Source: Salminus brasiliensis
Lineage: Eukaryota; Chordata; Actinopteri; Characiformes; Bryconidae
Assembly (NCBI RefSeq): GCF_030463535.1
Contig: NC_132879.1
Span: 31,790,133 to 31,854,132 of the forward strand
Length of the DNA stretch: 64,000 bases
Direction of reading: 5' to 3'
Shown: piece by piece, positions 1-12,940 of the stretch
How the letters are laid out: the number at the start of each line of letters is the position of its first letter
How positions within the stretch are numbered: position 1 is the stretch's first letter
Made by a program: the position numbers and the translations under genes
Notes under the pieces: generated by a model
What the model saw: the letters and a program-made list of their open reading frames with translations, nothing else
Told to the model about the DNA's origin: nothing
Database searches by the model: none

Positions 1-3000
1 CTCTCATGGATTGCACGTGGGTGGGCCAAAAGGCTACTTCTGGAATAGTCCTTGGGCTGCTTAAGTCTAAAGCCTCTTTCAGTCTTTCTTTCACAGCCTG
101 GTAATCAGCTCGAACCACAGCAGGAAGAGTGTCCCTCAACAAGAATGCTGCTTTGCTCATGCAATTTCGGCAGAAACTCTTGACTCCTGCCACCTTGCGC
201 ACCTTTTAACCTCTGACAAGTTTGGGCATGTCACCAAGCACGCCCTGTTCTCGGTGCTAGCTAATAATTTCCTCCGAGTTAAAGTGTAAATGTGCATTTG
301 CCTTCCTGCACTTCATAATTTGGGTAGAAATCAAATAAACCACTACTGCCGCCAGTGTAATCAAGGATTTCTGGGTTCAGATGAACTCATACAACCAGCA
401 AAATAAAAGAGCAGAGACAGAATGCAGTTCAGAGCCGAAGCCAGCAAGTGGCCGCAAAGGCAGAAGTACATATTTCAAATATGACAAGCCTTGAAAGGGA
501 TAAATACATATGGTGCACAATTGCAAAGGGCAAACCTACACCACAATATAAAAAAAGTCTGTTACACTTTCTTTCTTCCGCTCGTACTGTAATTTGTTTT
601 TACGGAGAATGAATGGCTAAAATATCTCGGACAGATGTTTCTGGAGCTGTATTGCGGTTCTGGTGACGGCTTGATGTGTAACAGAAACAGAAAAGAGGAA
701 TGAATACCAGTCACACAGATGCACTCATTTCCCATCCGGAGACAAGACGGTTCACCTGCATGCACTCCAGCCCGAGCTGTTTTCCTTAGAGGTACTTTTG
801 TTTGAGCGATTACTCGAGAAAGTGTTTTTCATTCCCTGAGAGCTCAGTCTCTTACTGCCACCTCTGAGGAATAAGAAACAGTGCTGCAGTACGTCTAGTC
901 TGTTTGCACATCCATTGCTGGGAAGCGTATAAACATGTGTCGTATATCGACATGGTCTCTTTCCTTGGGCTTGCGTGGAGCATGGGTTGTGATAGCTGTG
1001 TTAGTGGCTTTCCCAATGAAAGTGCACATAACTGCAGTGTATTTTGAAAGAGGAAATGTATATTTTTATGAAAATATTTATTGAGCACAGTTGTGGCGGA
1101 AGTCTGCGGATGAAGTCACTGTGTGTGCCATGTGTGTATGGTTAGGGTGTCTCTTCGTGGCCTTATTCTTTCTTACCCAGAGGGGAAAACACACAACACA
1201 CACACACATGTACGCACAAACTGCACGGGTGTAAAGCCACACTCTGCAGTGAGCGAGTGAAACCGCAGAAGAGGGAGCAAGCAAGGATTTGGCCAGGGAT
1301 GAAATGGAAATGACAGAAGGGGGAAGTGGAAAAAAGATGGGAGGTCACATATGTTTGAGGAAAGAAAGATCGAGGGGGAAGGAACATTAGTCTAGATCAC
1401 AAGCGGAGAAATAATTTAGCACAACTGACTCTTTTCCCTTTCATCTCGGACAGATGGGCTGAGAGAGCAGACTGCACTCATGATGGGAATGTGTCTGCAC
1501 TCTGCAGTTAGACCGGGGAAAACTAGACTCCGGTCAACCAGAGCGCTCTGGAATTCTCAGCCAAACCAAACTGGGGCTGGCTAATTCAGGAATTCTCGGC
1601 CAAACAAGGCCAAGTTCAAGGCTAAGCAATGTGTTTTGAGAAGTAAGAAAATGAGCGTGATATTGAAAAAAGAACTACTCTATGGCATCAAAACTGTTAG
1701 TCATTCGGGGAAGATCGTTTCATTTCCTGAGGATGCTTCTACTTAAGTACCTTAACTTAAGGTAAACAAACAAAGGCATTGTTGTCACCTACACCTAATC
1801 TAGACCTATATTGGGTGATCTATCAGTTTTTGGTGGTGGTCCGTTATCTGCTTTCTGGTGTGTTTGTGGGTGGCTCAAGAAAGTAACGCAGGTCAACAAA
1901 ATGAAACTTGTTGGCAGGAGTGTGTAAACTATTGTGTGATTTTTCATAATTCTTCTGTACACATTTCACACGTGTTATCCATTTATTCACATCTTACCAT
2001 TTCTTTTTCTCACAGGAAAAAGCCCATGTATCACTGTACTCTAGTACATATTTACTTCCAGATATCAAGATGTTTAACAAATATATCAAAGAAAAATGCA
2101 TTTAAAACACAGAATAACATCCCAGCTACAAACCATCATCTCTGCCTTTTTTGCTGGAGAATATCTTGTCCACCTGGCCTTAGAAGACTTCTTCCCAGCT
2201 TAAAACATTTTATTAGTAGAACGTTACGGAAATGTTCTGAACGTTTTGGTTTTTAAAGCGTTTAATCTGTCTGTATCTGTCTGTATTCTAGACATTTATT
2301 AAACATGTTTATTTAACTCTTAGGCTTTTCACATTTTTTTCACAAATTTCAAAAAGTAATGCAAGTTCATTGTTTTACAACTTTTTAAATTATCAGTGCA
2401 AATTCAGAAAATATTCAATTCAGTGTTTAAATAATTGCTCCAATTCTTAAGTTTGAAAAACAATTTATGATACATTCATTAACTATATATTTTTTCAGTG
2501 TGATTATGGATCAGTTTTTCAAAACTATACTGTATTGTATTTTTAGTTTTGGGAAAATTACAGATGTTTCCATAATGTTAGTTTGCTATGAATGTCCTAC
2601 AACCCTGAAGACTGGAACGGGGAGGCAAAATCAGGACTTTTGGCCTGGAGTTTGAAGCTGCTTCTAGGCAGGTGTGTGAAGCCGAAGAGGATTTATATAG
2701 GGCTGAGTGGAAGGAGTTGTGGATGTGGTCCATCTCTCAAAATATATAATAACTCTACTTATTGTCTAATTAGGAATGTTGAGTAAAAATGTTCTAATCA
2801 AATTGTGATACAAACCATCATTATGTCATGTGTTTTCAGGACATTTCTGGAACATTATTTCTGTAATGTTACAGGCTAACCTCCCTGGAACCTTTTAGAA
2901 ACACTGCTGAGGGTTCCTATAATATTCTGTGCTAGCTAGGATATCTCCTCTGTTCCTTCACTTTTATTAAACCAACAACATGTCAACCTGGAAAATGTGT

Positions 3001-3255
3001 AAGATTTTCTTTTTGAGAGAAAACTGTTGGGAAAATGATGTAGAAATCATAAAAATTATTTTAGTTATTATTAGTTATTAGCCAAAGGCATTACAGGGGT
3101 GGAATAAAAATACTTTTTTCTAATTTTGTGCTAATAACAAAAATAATTCTTATAATTATCATCATTTTTTCAGCAGTTTGCTAAAGGATTGTTTTGGAAG
3201 ATTTGTATTTTATGTTGCACTTTTAATCCACTTTTCATTAAAACTGTTCAGCACT
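1..3255. other. Non-coding DNA, no gene recognised
   Basis: AT-rich, with a small CA tract at 1193-1209 and an internal duplication GGAATTCTC(A/G)GCCAAAC (1549-1566 / 1590-1607). Short ORFs (the longest is 1858-2256) show no recognisable protein. Bases 2060-2940 resemble old dispersed repeats rich in GTTCT/AGAAC words. Confidence 0.7.
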
Positions 3256-3545
3256 CTAAGGCCCTATCACTTTGACCCGAGAGTTGTGGGTTTAAATTCT
3301 GGCCCAAGCCTCTTTGCCATCAGCGGCCGGAGTCTGAGACAGCACAACTGACAATGCTCTCTCCCTCATCACTCTTAAGGAGACCTGGCCGGAACATGTG
3401 TCTGGTAGCCGGTGTGGTGGCTCCGGGCAGCAGTTTGAAAAGAAGCGGTGGCTGGCTCTGTACATATTGGAGAAGAAATTCCTTCCCTCTTAGTGTCGGG
3501 AGCATTGCTTGTGCTAGGTGGAGTTATGAACAGGTGAGTTAATTG
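3256..3545 (+). repeat. tRNA-like SINE, family 2
   Basis: Starts with a box-B-like GTGGGTTTAAATTCTGG (3289-3305). It continues through a body with TCTGAGACAGCACAACTGAC, TGTGGTGGCTCCGGGCAG and GAGTTATGAACAGGTGAGTT, a composition seen in repeated fish SINE-like elements. ORFs on both strands within it are spurious. Confidence 0.5.
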
Positions 3546-4804
3546 TCACTACCAAACTGGGAGAGTCCACCAATTACTTACCTTTATTATTTACCTGTAT
3601 GTGTTCATCTTACTGCTATACACTTTTAACTGAGTAAACTTTTGACATAGTACCTTAACTTAACTGATCATTAAGGTTAGGTTTAGCCTTTATGGCTATT
3701 GCACAGCAGTACACAACACACACACACACACATATGCACACTATTGAATAGTGCAGCGAGAACACACACCTGAAGTTTGGGCAGCCACCTTAATGCCCGG
3801 GGATCTGTTGAGAGGGTTGAGAGAGAAGAAAGCACAGGGGATGAAACCTGTGATCTTATAGTCCCAAGCCAACCCCTGGAAATGATGTAGACTTGTAAAA
3901 CAGAAGGTGAAGAGACAGACTTCAGCTAAAGCTCTACAGGCTATAAAGATTTAACACAAAGACAGTCTAACAGATGGCAGAAAGAGGGAAATTGTTTGAT
4001 CCATTACGCTTATAGATGGACGTGTCAATAACCTGACTGTGGAACTTGATATGTTGGAAGAACGGGCAGGGGTGGCAAAAGCAGAGTCTTTTAATAAGGT
4101 TGAAGTTAAAACAAACCAAACATGCTTTTCAGCACCAGCACTTCAAACTTCAAGCGTTTTCAGTCTGTCTGGAGGCCTTTTAGCCTTTCAGTTTAGGGTT
4201 CTGCTTTTGGCTCATTCTCATTCTCCCTGTTCTCTGCCAGAAATGACACACCGGCAAGAGCATAGTTACCCCAAAGGTAATTCTGCATCCCAATGCAGTC
4301 TGCATCCCAGGGGTGATGCTTGACCACACCCCAGTGTAACACTAACATGTTTTTTACATGCTTGTTGATGCTTGTTAGTTGCTTTGTTAGTCTACACTAA
4401 CAAATAGTGAGCACAGTTTAGATTATGATCCATTATGGACTAAGATATTGCATTATCTTAGAGAATTATTAATGAATATATTATCATTAATATGTTAGCA
4501 AGTGTATCACTGATATGGAAGCTGTGAATGAGTTAAATATACTCCAATTGCCAGTGATTATACCCAGTCTAACAAATTCTTATTTGGCATGTCTCTGCTT
4601 AACGAAACCAAAACCAAAACCAAAATGAGACATTTTTTCAGCCAAGTAGAACCACTGAAAACTGTGTCATTTTACTGAAATAATATGAAAGATCATGCAC
4701 TTCAATTTGGTACATTCTAATTAGACCAAAATCTGAAGTGTAAGAGACCACAGAGGACCAGTGTCAGAACACTTATTTAAAGGAGGGTTATTTACTAAAG
4801 GCAG

Positions 4805-4965
4805 TGGTTGTATGTGGAACTATGACAGTTCAAAGAACCATTTGGTTGCTTATAGGGGTTTTATGCATTAGTGGTAAACATTTGTAGATGGTTTTATTTA
4901 GAATATTTTAAAAATGATTATATATTGCATTAAAGAGGTTTCCACTAACATGAAGAAAGCTATAA
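4805..4965 (+). repeat. MITE-like repeat, family N copy 1
   Basis: TTCAAAGAACCATTTGG and TATATTGCATTAAAGAGG followed by TTTCCACT align with the copy at 7612-7800 (TATACTACATTAAATAGG followed by CTTCCACC). No termini defined. Confidence 0.4.
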
Positions 4966-7611
4966 AGTAGACTGTATCTACATTACAGTTTGATGTCCTA
5001 ATATGATATATTTTAAACCCCTTAACACTCCCCAGGCTCATTACACACCAAGGCATATTATGTAGTAACTTCAGGGACTTCAGTACAAACTGGTGGGGCT
5101 ATCCAAAGTTTGTATTAATACTTTTGGCCCGCTGCCAGTCCATAGGCTTTTTAAGGGGTCAATGATCATTTGCAGATTACAGTCCTTGAATTATATTGCC
5201 TAAAAATAAAGAATATTGTAAATTTCAATTAAATAATCCTGCAAAGCATGTTTAGCTTTAGTCTCAGTACAGATACAGAAATAAGACAATGACCACTCAA
5301 TTGATTTCTACCAGTTTCAGGTTTGCCCTCTCAGGAAATCAAACTCAACTATGATAGCAAGGTCACTGAATGATTTAAGGAAACCGGCACTCAGGACTTA
5401 ATATGGGCAGGAAGAATCAGAAAAAAACAAGTTAACTTGAGTCACAAGTTTGTGAAACTGGTAATTAACTGGCCCTCAAATAGATGTTTCAGAAGAAACA
5501 TGTTCAGAGGAGATGGCATGAATCTTGCATAATTCAGAGAATTACCGCTGAGCAAAACCACCGTTTAGAGTGCAAAATAAGAAAGAGGGACTTTCTGGGC
5601 CAAAAATGAATCAAGTAACTGAACATTTGAAGACTAAAAATTGGTTTTTCACCCAAAGAATACAAAAATGACATATGTGTTCAACTGCTGTAGGTCCAAC
5701 CCACAGGAAAACATCAACATTTTGGTGTTGCTTTTCTGGTGACAGGGTTTGAACTCTTTCAATATTCCAGGTTTTACAATAGTATATTTTACTATTATCC
5801 AACCAATCTACATTTTTAACCAAAAATCATCTAGGGCTCTCTCTGTGTTTTTGTATTGTTAAGTTTTTCTCTCTGTCTTGTGTCACCACATGACCACAAA
5901 TCAAAAAACTTTTTTTGTATGTACTGGATACTGAAACTACAGAAAGGCTCATTGCCTACTACAAAAGCTAATTCTGCAGTGAAACAGCAGCACACCCAAC
6001 CAGGCCATCTTAATGAAACCATTACCGCTTCCAGCTGTCATGATGCAATCTTGTAAAATCCAATTAGAAAACAATGCACTGTGTTATGTAAGATCTAAAT
6101 TAAGAACAGGATACCATGTTAATTGCCCATCAAGCCTGAAGTAATGTTGTTATGTAAATAAGGAGAGGAGGTGAGTGTCCCAAACTGGGTACAAAATATA
6201 AAAGCATAATGACACATCTGCTTCAGTTGAGTCTGCAAGCATGTCAGTAACATCATGTTTGTGTCATCTGCTGGACAGCTTTCAGTCCAAAAAGGAGCGT
6301 ACCCTGTACTCCATTCGTTAGTTCTGTCTCATCAACACTGCAAGAATGAGACACCCACCCAGCAAAAGACAACTTGGCATGGCTTTTTCAAGTCCTAATA
6401 TTGGAAAGCCCTCCTTGCGCCACCACAACAGATCTAACCATCCAAGATCTAACCAGTGACTCCACAACACCTCTGAAGGTGTCCTGTGGTATCTGACACC
6501 AAAAGGTAGACAATATCATAAATGTATTTCTTGTAGACTACTTTTTTTCCCACAAATTAAGCCCAGATATGATAAGCTCACATGGGATAAGTAAATGTGG
6601 CTAGAAATAGCCTGATTAGTTGTGTGTTCAAAGTTCTAGGAGGGAAATTTTATCTCATGAATAGAAATGTTAGATTTATTGACTGTTTTCGAGATATCTT
6701 CACTTGCCAAGATATTTCTTGTAATAAATGCGTTCTGTCAGTGAGAAGTACAGTTTTTACTTCAGAAAGATTAGGAAGTGCCTTACCCCAATGAGACACA
6801 ATTCACAATGTAAACAGATTATATGACATTGGGATATTCTTCACTTTAGAAAGAATCCCAACTGAAAGTTCCCACCTTCGGCACAATACATCTTGATTTT
6901 CTCCAGCCAAAAGAAATCTTCCTACATACCTTCAAATGATTCCCAAATTCCCAGTGACTTTTTTTGCTCCCACAGTTTTGAGAGTTTAAAGACCTGGTGA
7001 AGACCTTGGTGACAGTGGAGCAGCTTAAGAAAAAGAAATCCTCTTTATTGATTATTATTATTATTAGTAGTAGTAGTAGTAAAACTGCATCTGTTCTATA
7101 TATATAGAGACAGCATTACAAAATATGAATTATATATACCTTAGCAGAAGTTCACAACCAGTAAGCAATCATTTGCCTGTTCATGCTCATTCAGATAAAG
7201 TTTTTTAAACAGTTTTTGGTAGAATTTAAGAGCCTAATACTGCAGCAAATGACAGCATTCGACAACGGATTTGTGTCAGTGAGCGAAGTCCTGTATGGAG
7301 TGTGTGTAGTGTAAGGAAAGTCCTTATTGTTTCCTCTCATAACCCCCTCTTATTTCCTTCATGACCCCCGGAAATCATTCTTGTCTGTTCAGAAATACAA
7401 AAGTACAAAATCAGAGGATTAAACTGCATTTTTGTCCATCAGGTTACATTACATAGTTTCAGTGTTTTTCATATTTTATTTTACTGTTTACTCATTTCTT
7501 TCAAATTTCATAGTTCTAGCTATACTGTAAAAAACTGAAACCTAAAAAGAATACTTCATGTGATAACACACAGCTGAACCATGCTTATTGTATGTGTTTG
7601 TGTTAAACTTG

Positions 7612-7800
7612 CTCCCTTTCAAAATGGTTCTTTAGAGGTTGTTCAGTTAAAGCAATAGCTCTATATAGAACCATGGATGTTTAAGTGGTTCTTTGCCTGG
7701 CTAGCTGATTCTTCACATACAAGATAACCCTCATGTTAAAATGGTTCTATACTACATTAAATAGGCTTCCACCATTATTACAAAACAAAGAACGCTTTTC
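7612..7800 (+). repeat. MITE-like repeat, family N copy 2
   Basis: AAATGGTTCTTTAGAGG, CTATATAGAACCATGG and GGTTCTATACTACATTAAAT share words with 4805-4965 and with family M (GGTTCTT / AGAACC). Confidence 0.4.
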
Positions 7801-8423
7801 AGTCCTATTTATTATTACCTTATTAGAGTTTAGAGTGCAGTTAAACTACTCATCACAAGTCATTTTATGGTTACTGTTTTTCACGGTGTAGAGACTTTAT
7901 TGGTGTGGACTATTTCAACCTCTAAGGACAAGCTACAATTTTAAGTAAAAACTAAATAGGCCACTAAGATATTATTAGAAATACTAGAAATATTAAAAAT
8001 ACTGCCATTATAATATTTAAGCATGGTTTAAATATTTATTCAGATGTTCCTTAACTAATTTTATCTTAGTGTTAGCTTAGAACTCTCTCACAAAGTTGAA
8101 AAAAGGTTCATGTTTTTTTTTTTCTCTTTTTCAAAGGTGCCAATAATAATGTAGGTCATTCTGTAAAGTGTGCTTCAAGGTTCAAGCCCCAAGTGTTATA
8201 ATAGTCGACCACGGTGCAGTTTTAAGTATATGCTATTGCTGTGACAGTCTGATTCATATGCATTTAGCCATTAAGCCCAAATGTTGCCGCTGGGCCAATT
8301 ATCAGTGGGGATGGCGTCTCTGAGATTAGAGCTCCATTTAGTGTGATGAAAAGCATAATTGCTCATCTCAACTCACCCGAGATGCCTTCTTTACCTCTCC
8401 AACAGCAGCCTACAGGTCTAAAC

Positions 8424-8425
<2 letters not shown>

Positions 8426-8459
<34 letters not shown>

Positions 8460-8488
8460 GTCTCTTTTCTCTCTCTCTCTGTCTGTCT

Positions 8489-8556
<68 letters not shown>

Positions 8557-8565
8557 TCTCTGTCT

Positions 8566-8610
<45 letters not shown>

Positions 8611-8632
8611 GTCTCTCTGTCTTTCTGGTGTT
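8426..8632. repeat. CT microsatellite (about 205 bp)
   Basis: A nearly pure polypyrimidine CT run with CTGT and TTTTCT interruptions. Long polypurine/polypyrimidine mirror tracts can form triplexes. ORFs on both strands here are artefacts of the repeat. Confidence 0.95.
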
Positions 8633-9150
8633 CAGTGCAGTGAGTCATTGTTCAGAAATGAGGGAGTAGGCATGAATGAATGAGAGTGTGTTTATGTGGG
8701 TCAGTGGGATTCACATTAACCCCTGACCCCTCTACTACTCTCCGCACTGCGAGAAATCACCAACACTAGCGCTCTGAGCTCACCATGGCCCGGCAGGAAG
8801 AGCCCTTTGTGTTCACCATGTTAAAGTGCACACATGATCGACTGGTCAGAAAGGGCTCACACAAGACTACAAATCACTCCGTCTGTTTGCACTTCATGTA
8901 GCAGACATATGTATAAGTCAAAGGTCACAGACACAGTCAGCCATTACAACATAAAGCCAGATTTGAAACTTATTATTATGCGAACCCACTCATTTCTTCT
9001 AGACTGCATGTAGACTGCCAAATAAACTTCAGAAATCTTACTCCCATGCATGCTTAACCATTAGCATATTCAAACATAAACTCCACATCCATTATTTGAA
9101 TGAATGGCAAAATGAGATGTGTGGAGTAAGGCCTTGTCTCGACTGATCTA

Positions 9151-9440
9151 CAGTACCATGCAAAAGTCTTAAGCACCTACGCAATCTCTGTAAAACCATT
9201 TGACATTAGGATAAATGCAAATAAAATAAATAATGTAAATAAACCAAACAAAAACAATGACAAACAAGTCTTTTTAATAGTAGCTGAGCAATTTAGAAAT
9301 AAAAACAATTTGGCTCATATTTCTCAATACCTCTGGATATTGCAGCAGCAGCCCCTGTGTCATCTTAACGAAGCAATGATTATCCAAACTAGGGACTGGA
9401 TGAAAAATACAAGGGGAGGTTTGGAGATGGTTAAACGAAC
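9151..9440 (+). mobile_element. One-ended DNA-transposon remnant (Tc1-like terminus)
   Basis: CAGTACCATGCAAAAGTCTT followed by AAGCACCTA is typical of the terminus of a fish Tc1-like family. No opposite terminus or transposase frame is visible, so this is a truncated relic. Confidence 0.45.
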
Positions 9441-9559
9441 ACAGTGACATACGTTATCACTACTGTGGTAATTGTGTATGTATGTATGTATGTATGGGTT
9501 TAAAGTTTAAAAAAGGTCAGCCCTTCCATGTCTGATGGCATCGGTCAAAACATAATCTA

Positions 9560-9850
9560 TACCAACACTCTTATAAAATAAAGGTGCTACAAATGGATCT
9601 TTGAGCAAAGCCATATAGGTGGGCAATAGGGGCCGCAGTCCTCCTCTAATGGACTTACTAAACCTACCAATTAACAGGTGAGTTGAATCAGGTGTGGTTG
9701 AGCAGGAGTAACACAAACCTTTGCCGGAATCCAGCCCTCTATGACTGAAACTGCCCACCCTGCCATAAAAGAAAGAATTGTGGTTGCATAAAGAACCAAT
9801 TTTTAAATAGAGAGCATAAAAAACATTTAGCCCCATAAAAGACCAGTAGA
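9560..9850 (+). mobile_element. MITE family M, copy with nested insertion (reverse)
   Basis: ATAAAGGTGCTACAAATGGA begins a fish MITE characterised by repeated GGTTCTT / AAGAACC words. At the position where other copies read GCCATAGAAG it is split by a roughly 144-bp element (9619-9762). It resumes at CCATAAAAGAAAG and reaches GCATAAAGAACC and CCCCATAAAAGACC. Confidence 0.65.
9619..9762 (-). mobile_element. Short hAT-like insertion inside the MITE at 9560-9850
   Basis: It ends with TGCCCACCCTG on the right and starts GTGGGCAAT on the left. CCATATAG (9611-9618) and CCATAAAA (9763-9770) form a degraded 8-bp target duplication. The internal GGTGAGTTGAATCAGGTGTG is the reverse complement of the CACACCTTATTCAACTC block in the element at 16128-16301, so the two insertions lie in opposite orientations. 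Confidence 0.6.
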
Positions 9851-9904
9851 CCGTCAGTGGGCTGAAAGTGTTGTTCCTTTAGTTACTGAGTAATACAAGG
9901 TGTC

Positions 9905-9909
9905 TGTGT

Positions 9910-9957
<48 letters not shown>
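9905..9957. repeat. TG microsatellite
   Basis: TG dinucleotide run with one TA interruption near the start. Confidence 0.95.
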
Positions 9958-9959
<2 letters not shown>

Positions 9960-11147
9960 AAAAAGCCTTTAGTGTTAAATTTGTAAAAAAAAAAAAAGGG
10001 TTTTTCAATGGGTGATCCACTCATCAAAATGCATGTTAATGCCAGCTGTAAACAGGTACTAAAAGTCACGTCTGCTAAATGTCATTAAAGAACATAGTTT
10101 CCAGAATTACACTGAAGGTTGTTAAAATATGACATTAGAAAAACTTATGCTACATACTACATCTTTTGAGTTCTGTTATCCAGTTAATTAAACTACTTAT
10201 TTAACTGTGTGCAACCCAACGCGCCAACTTGCCTCATAGCGATGTTTTTTACATACTGCCCTTTTACACTACAGGTTAAACCAAAAAGAGCAAACTACTG
10301 CCTTCAGTTTTAAATCACAGTGTACGTTGACCTTCCTGATTGGGGGCAGTCAACACTTCGAATGCCCTTCCAGTCCCAGCCAGTTCACCTCACACAGAGA
10401 TCAAGGTCAACCTCACGTCTCTCGAGATCCGTCTCCACACGGGCCGCGGAATCTCTCTACCCAGAACCTTGCTTTAACCTCAAGAACCAGAGCAAGTCCA
10501 TAGCAGTCCCTCAGCGAGCTCCACGTTCATATTTTGGTAGGTGAGGGCCGAGGCAGGCTGAAGTCAGGCGTAAGGAATGCGAGGCAGTGTGTTAATCTCT
10601 GCTGCTCGGCACACAAGGAAGCGTATCATTACTTTATGATTGATGCCTGTTTGGAGAGGAGGGAGGCATTCATTACCGGCTTTGATGTTGTCACGACTAA
10701 AATGCTTTAACATTTAACCACCGACCAAAGGCTCTGAAACTTAAAGGGGCAGAATTAGGCGTGCAGGTGCGGCCTGTAGAAGTTGCCCTCCACATTTCAT
10801 CACTCGGCTTTCTGATAGAGAGCAGAATAAATCAACAATGTTCAGCCAGAACTGGAAAAGACAACCACCTCCTAATCACCCTCTCTCTCCTATAGTCTGT
10901 CTAAGACAGAGCATTAATACTCTGCTCAGGCGTGTGGATTTTCCGCAGGCTCGGAAGTGGGAGAAGCAATCCTTTATTGATGGCTCCAGGACATTCATAT
11001 TTTACTGGTCATTTGGAAGTATAAACATGTCTCTAACAGTATGACCTTTTCAAATCAGAGTTTTACTTTGTAATCTTTGACAAAATCAATGACAAAAAAA
11101 TGTTAAACATGTGCAATCATACACCTTTTAACATGTGGACAATTAGC

Positions 11148-11365
11148 CCTTTAAAAATAAAGGTGCTATGAAAGGGTCTTTGAGCAGTGCCATAGAAGAA
11201 CCACTTTCAGCCCCATAAAGAACCATTTTTGTAAACATTGGTAATGACCCTTTGCATTGACGTCTCTAAACTTTTAAAAGGTTTTTCACACATGTATGTC
11301 TTTACAAAAATGGCTCCTTATAGAACCAGACATAGCTCTTCTATGGCAGTTCTCCAGCACTACTA
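11148..11365 (+). mobile_element. MITE family M, copy with empty insertion site
   Basis: AAATAAAGGTGCTATGAAAG, GGGTCTTTGAGCAGTG and CCATAGAAGAACC are colinear with the copies at 9560 and 16070. The CCATAGAA site (11190-11197) is uninterrupted here. The right half contains the inverted motifs AAAAATGGCTCCTTATAGAA and CTTCTATGGCA. Confidence 0.65.
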
Positions 11366-11928
11366 GAAGTGTTTAATAAGATAAGAGACAAATAAGCAGA
11401 AAAGCCGTGGTTGAATAAGACATCAGCCAAGAAATCATGCAGATTTGTATCCAGACAGGCCTGAAATGATCAGACTAAAATCTGACTCTGAATTTGGCCT
11501 ATACCAACTATACTGAGTAGCCCCAATAAAAATCTTACTATAACTTCTGACTGAAGAGTAACCAAGGAGGAAGGTGCCTAATGAACTCCTTTGAGACTTC
11601 ATTGTGGGATAGGCCACAGGTTATGGTCAGGGCTCTTTTTGCAGGCGAGACACAAGGAAATGCCAATCTCTTATTTAAACAAAAAAGGCAAACATTGTGA
11701 CATGGTCATTCTGCCTTTCCATTTACTTTGTCTTTTTTAAGATCAGTTTAGAGTTTAGGATTTAGAATTCCCATATCACCAATTTGTGAAATTTACACAA
11801 TGAAATGTACAGTTCAAACAGTCTCTACTTGCTATAGTATCTAATATTCTGTAGACATTAGACGTTAAGGTTCTACATGAAAAGATGAACAGTCTAATTA
11901 CTATATATTTCCATTAATTAGGCATGTC

Positions 11929-12940
11929 CCAATCCGATCCAGAGGAGGTTGATACAAGCATATATTAAATGGATTGGGTAGTGGGTACTATTTTAATCCT
12001 GATTCTGTTTTGATTCTTTATTTTAACCACAGTGTTCAGAGCACCATCTGGTGTCCTTAAAATGCCATCAACGGACATTCCCAGCAGTAAGGACGACCTC
12101 AGAAGGTAAGTAAAAGAGTGTAGAGTCTGCAATGTGGAGCTATTTTACAGTGGAACATGAAAACAGACCATTATTTTGGAACCTTTATTAAACTATCACT
12201 GAAACTCTGTTTTGCCAGCGGGAGAACCGCACTTCTCTCTCTGTTTCTAAACCTGCTTTGAAGTGTTCATTCAGAACCGGGAAGAGGCTAATGCTAATGC
12301 TAATATGCTAATGCTAACTCCTTATAAACCAGCTATTTCACATCACTAGACAACAACTGATATCAGTCCAGAGTGTGTACCACTACTCACACAGTGACTT
12401 GACTGTGTGGTCAAGTGGTTGGTGTGGCGCAACAGATAACACCACTACCTGCCACTGAGCTACCACACCATGTGGGAGGCTGGGGTTCGATTCCCGGTCT
12501 GGGTGACTATGCTGCGCTACACCAATAAGAGTCCTTGGGCAAGACTCCTAACACTACACTGACCCACCTCTGTAATATGAGTTACCTTGTAAGTCGCTCT
12601 GGATAAGAGCGTCAGCTAAATGCCATAAATGTAAATGACTGCAGTGTTTTAAAGGAGCTAGGTAGTTGATTGGTCAGGGATGAGAGTCAGACTGGAATAT
12701 AAGATATATTACTATACATACTATAAAATATTGTAAAGAAAAGTCTCTACTAAACTACACAAAACAGTCCAGAATGTCTCATTGTAGAAACTGTTACTAC
12801 TAATAAAGTGATTTTAATAAATGTATTAATCAGCAGCTCATCTTATCTAAACTGTGTGGCTGTATTATTTTACAAAGATACAAGATTGATTAGTATCGGT
12901 GGACACTCAGCATTAAAATAACTGGATCAGGACATCCCTA
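11929..12940 (+). mobile_element. Non-autonomous hAT-like element carrying an inserted SINE
   Basis: The left end TAGGCATGTCC (11929-11939) and right end GGACATCCCTA (12930-12940) form 11-bp terminal inverted repeats with one mismatch. Inside both ends lie GATCC-type subterminal words (AATCCGATCC / CTGGATCAGG). No transposase frame is present. A tRNA-type SINE (12421-12640) lies inside. No 8-bp target duplication is recognisable. A second GGACATCCC at 12944-12952 leaves the exact right end open. Confidence 0.55.
12421..12640 (+). repeat. tRNA-derived SINE, family 1, copy 1
   Basis: The head contains a box-B-like GGTTCGATTCCC (12484-12495) and a degraded box A near GTGGCGCAACAGATAACA. The tail has GTAAGTCGCTCTGGATAAGA followed by GCGTC, a 3' module common in fish SINEs. 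A diverged second copy lies at 25880-26063. Confidence 0.8.

Larger units (their letters stand above)
3546..8425. other. Non-coding DNA between repeats
   Basis: No exon recognised. Holds the two family N repeats, a CA tract (3716-3731) and a TTA/TAG tract (7049-7081). Otherwise AT-rich, apparently single-copy sequence. Confidence 0.7.

Noticed and set aside
1858..2256. 132-aa ORF
   Set aside because: AT-rich sequence, no recognisable motif, no ATG in good context, and an overlap with old dispersed-repeat texture.
8343..8669. Ser/Leu-rich and Arg/Glu-rich ORFs across the CT repeat
   Set aside because: Pure consequence of translating a CT/GA microsatellite. The same applies to ORFs at 19641-20117, 26421-26852 and 45315-45866.
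10320..10544. 74-aa ORF in a mildly GC-rich stretch
   Set aside because: No homology recognised, no clear splice sites, and no similar frame nearby; treated as non-coding.
12421..12510. Possible tRNA gene (box B GGTTCGATTCC)
   Set aside because: No cloverleaf pairing, and the element continues into a SINE tail, so it is a tRNA-derived SINE.
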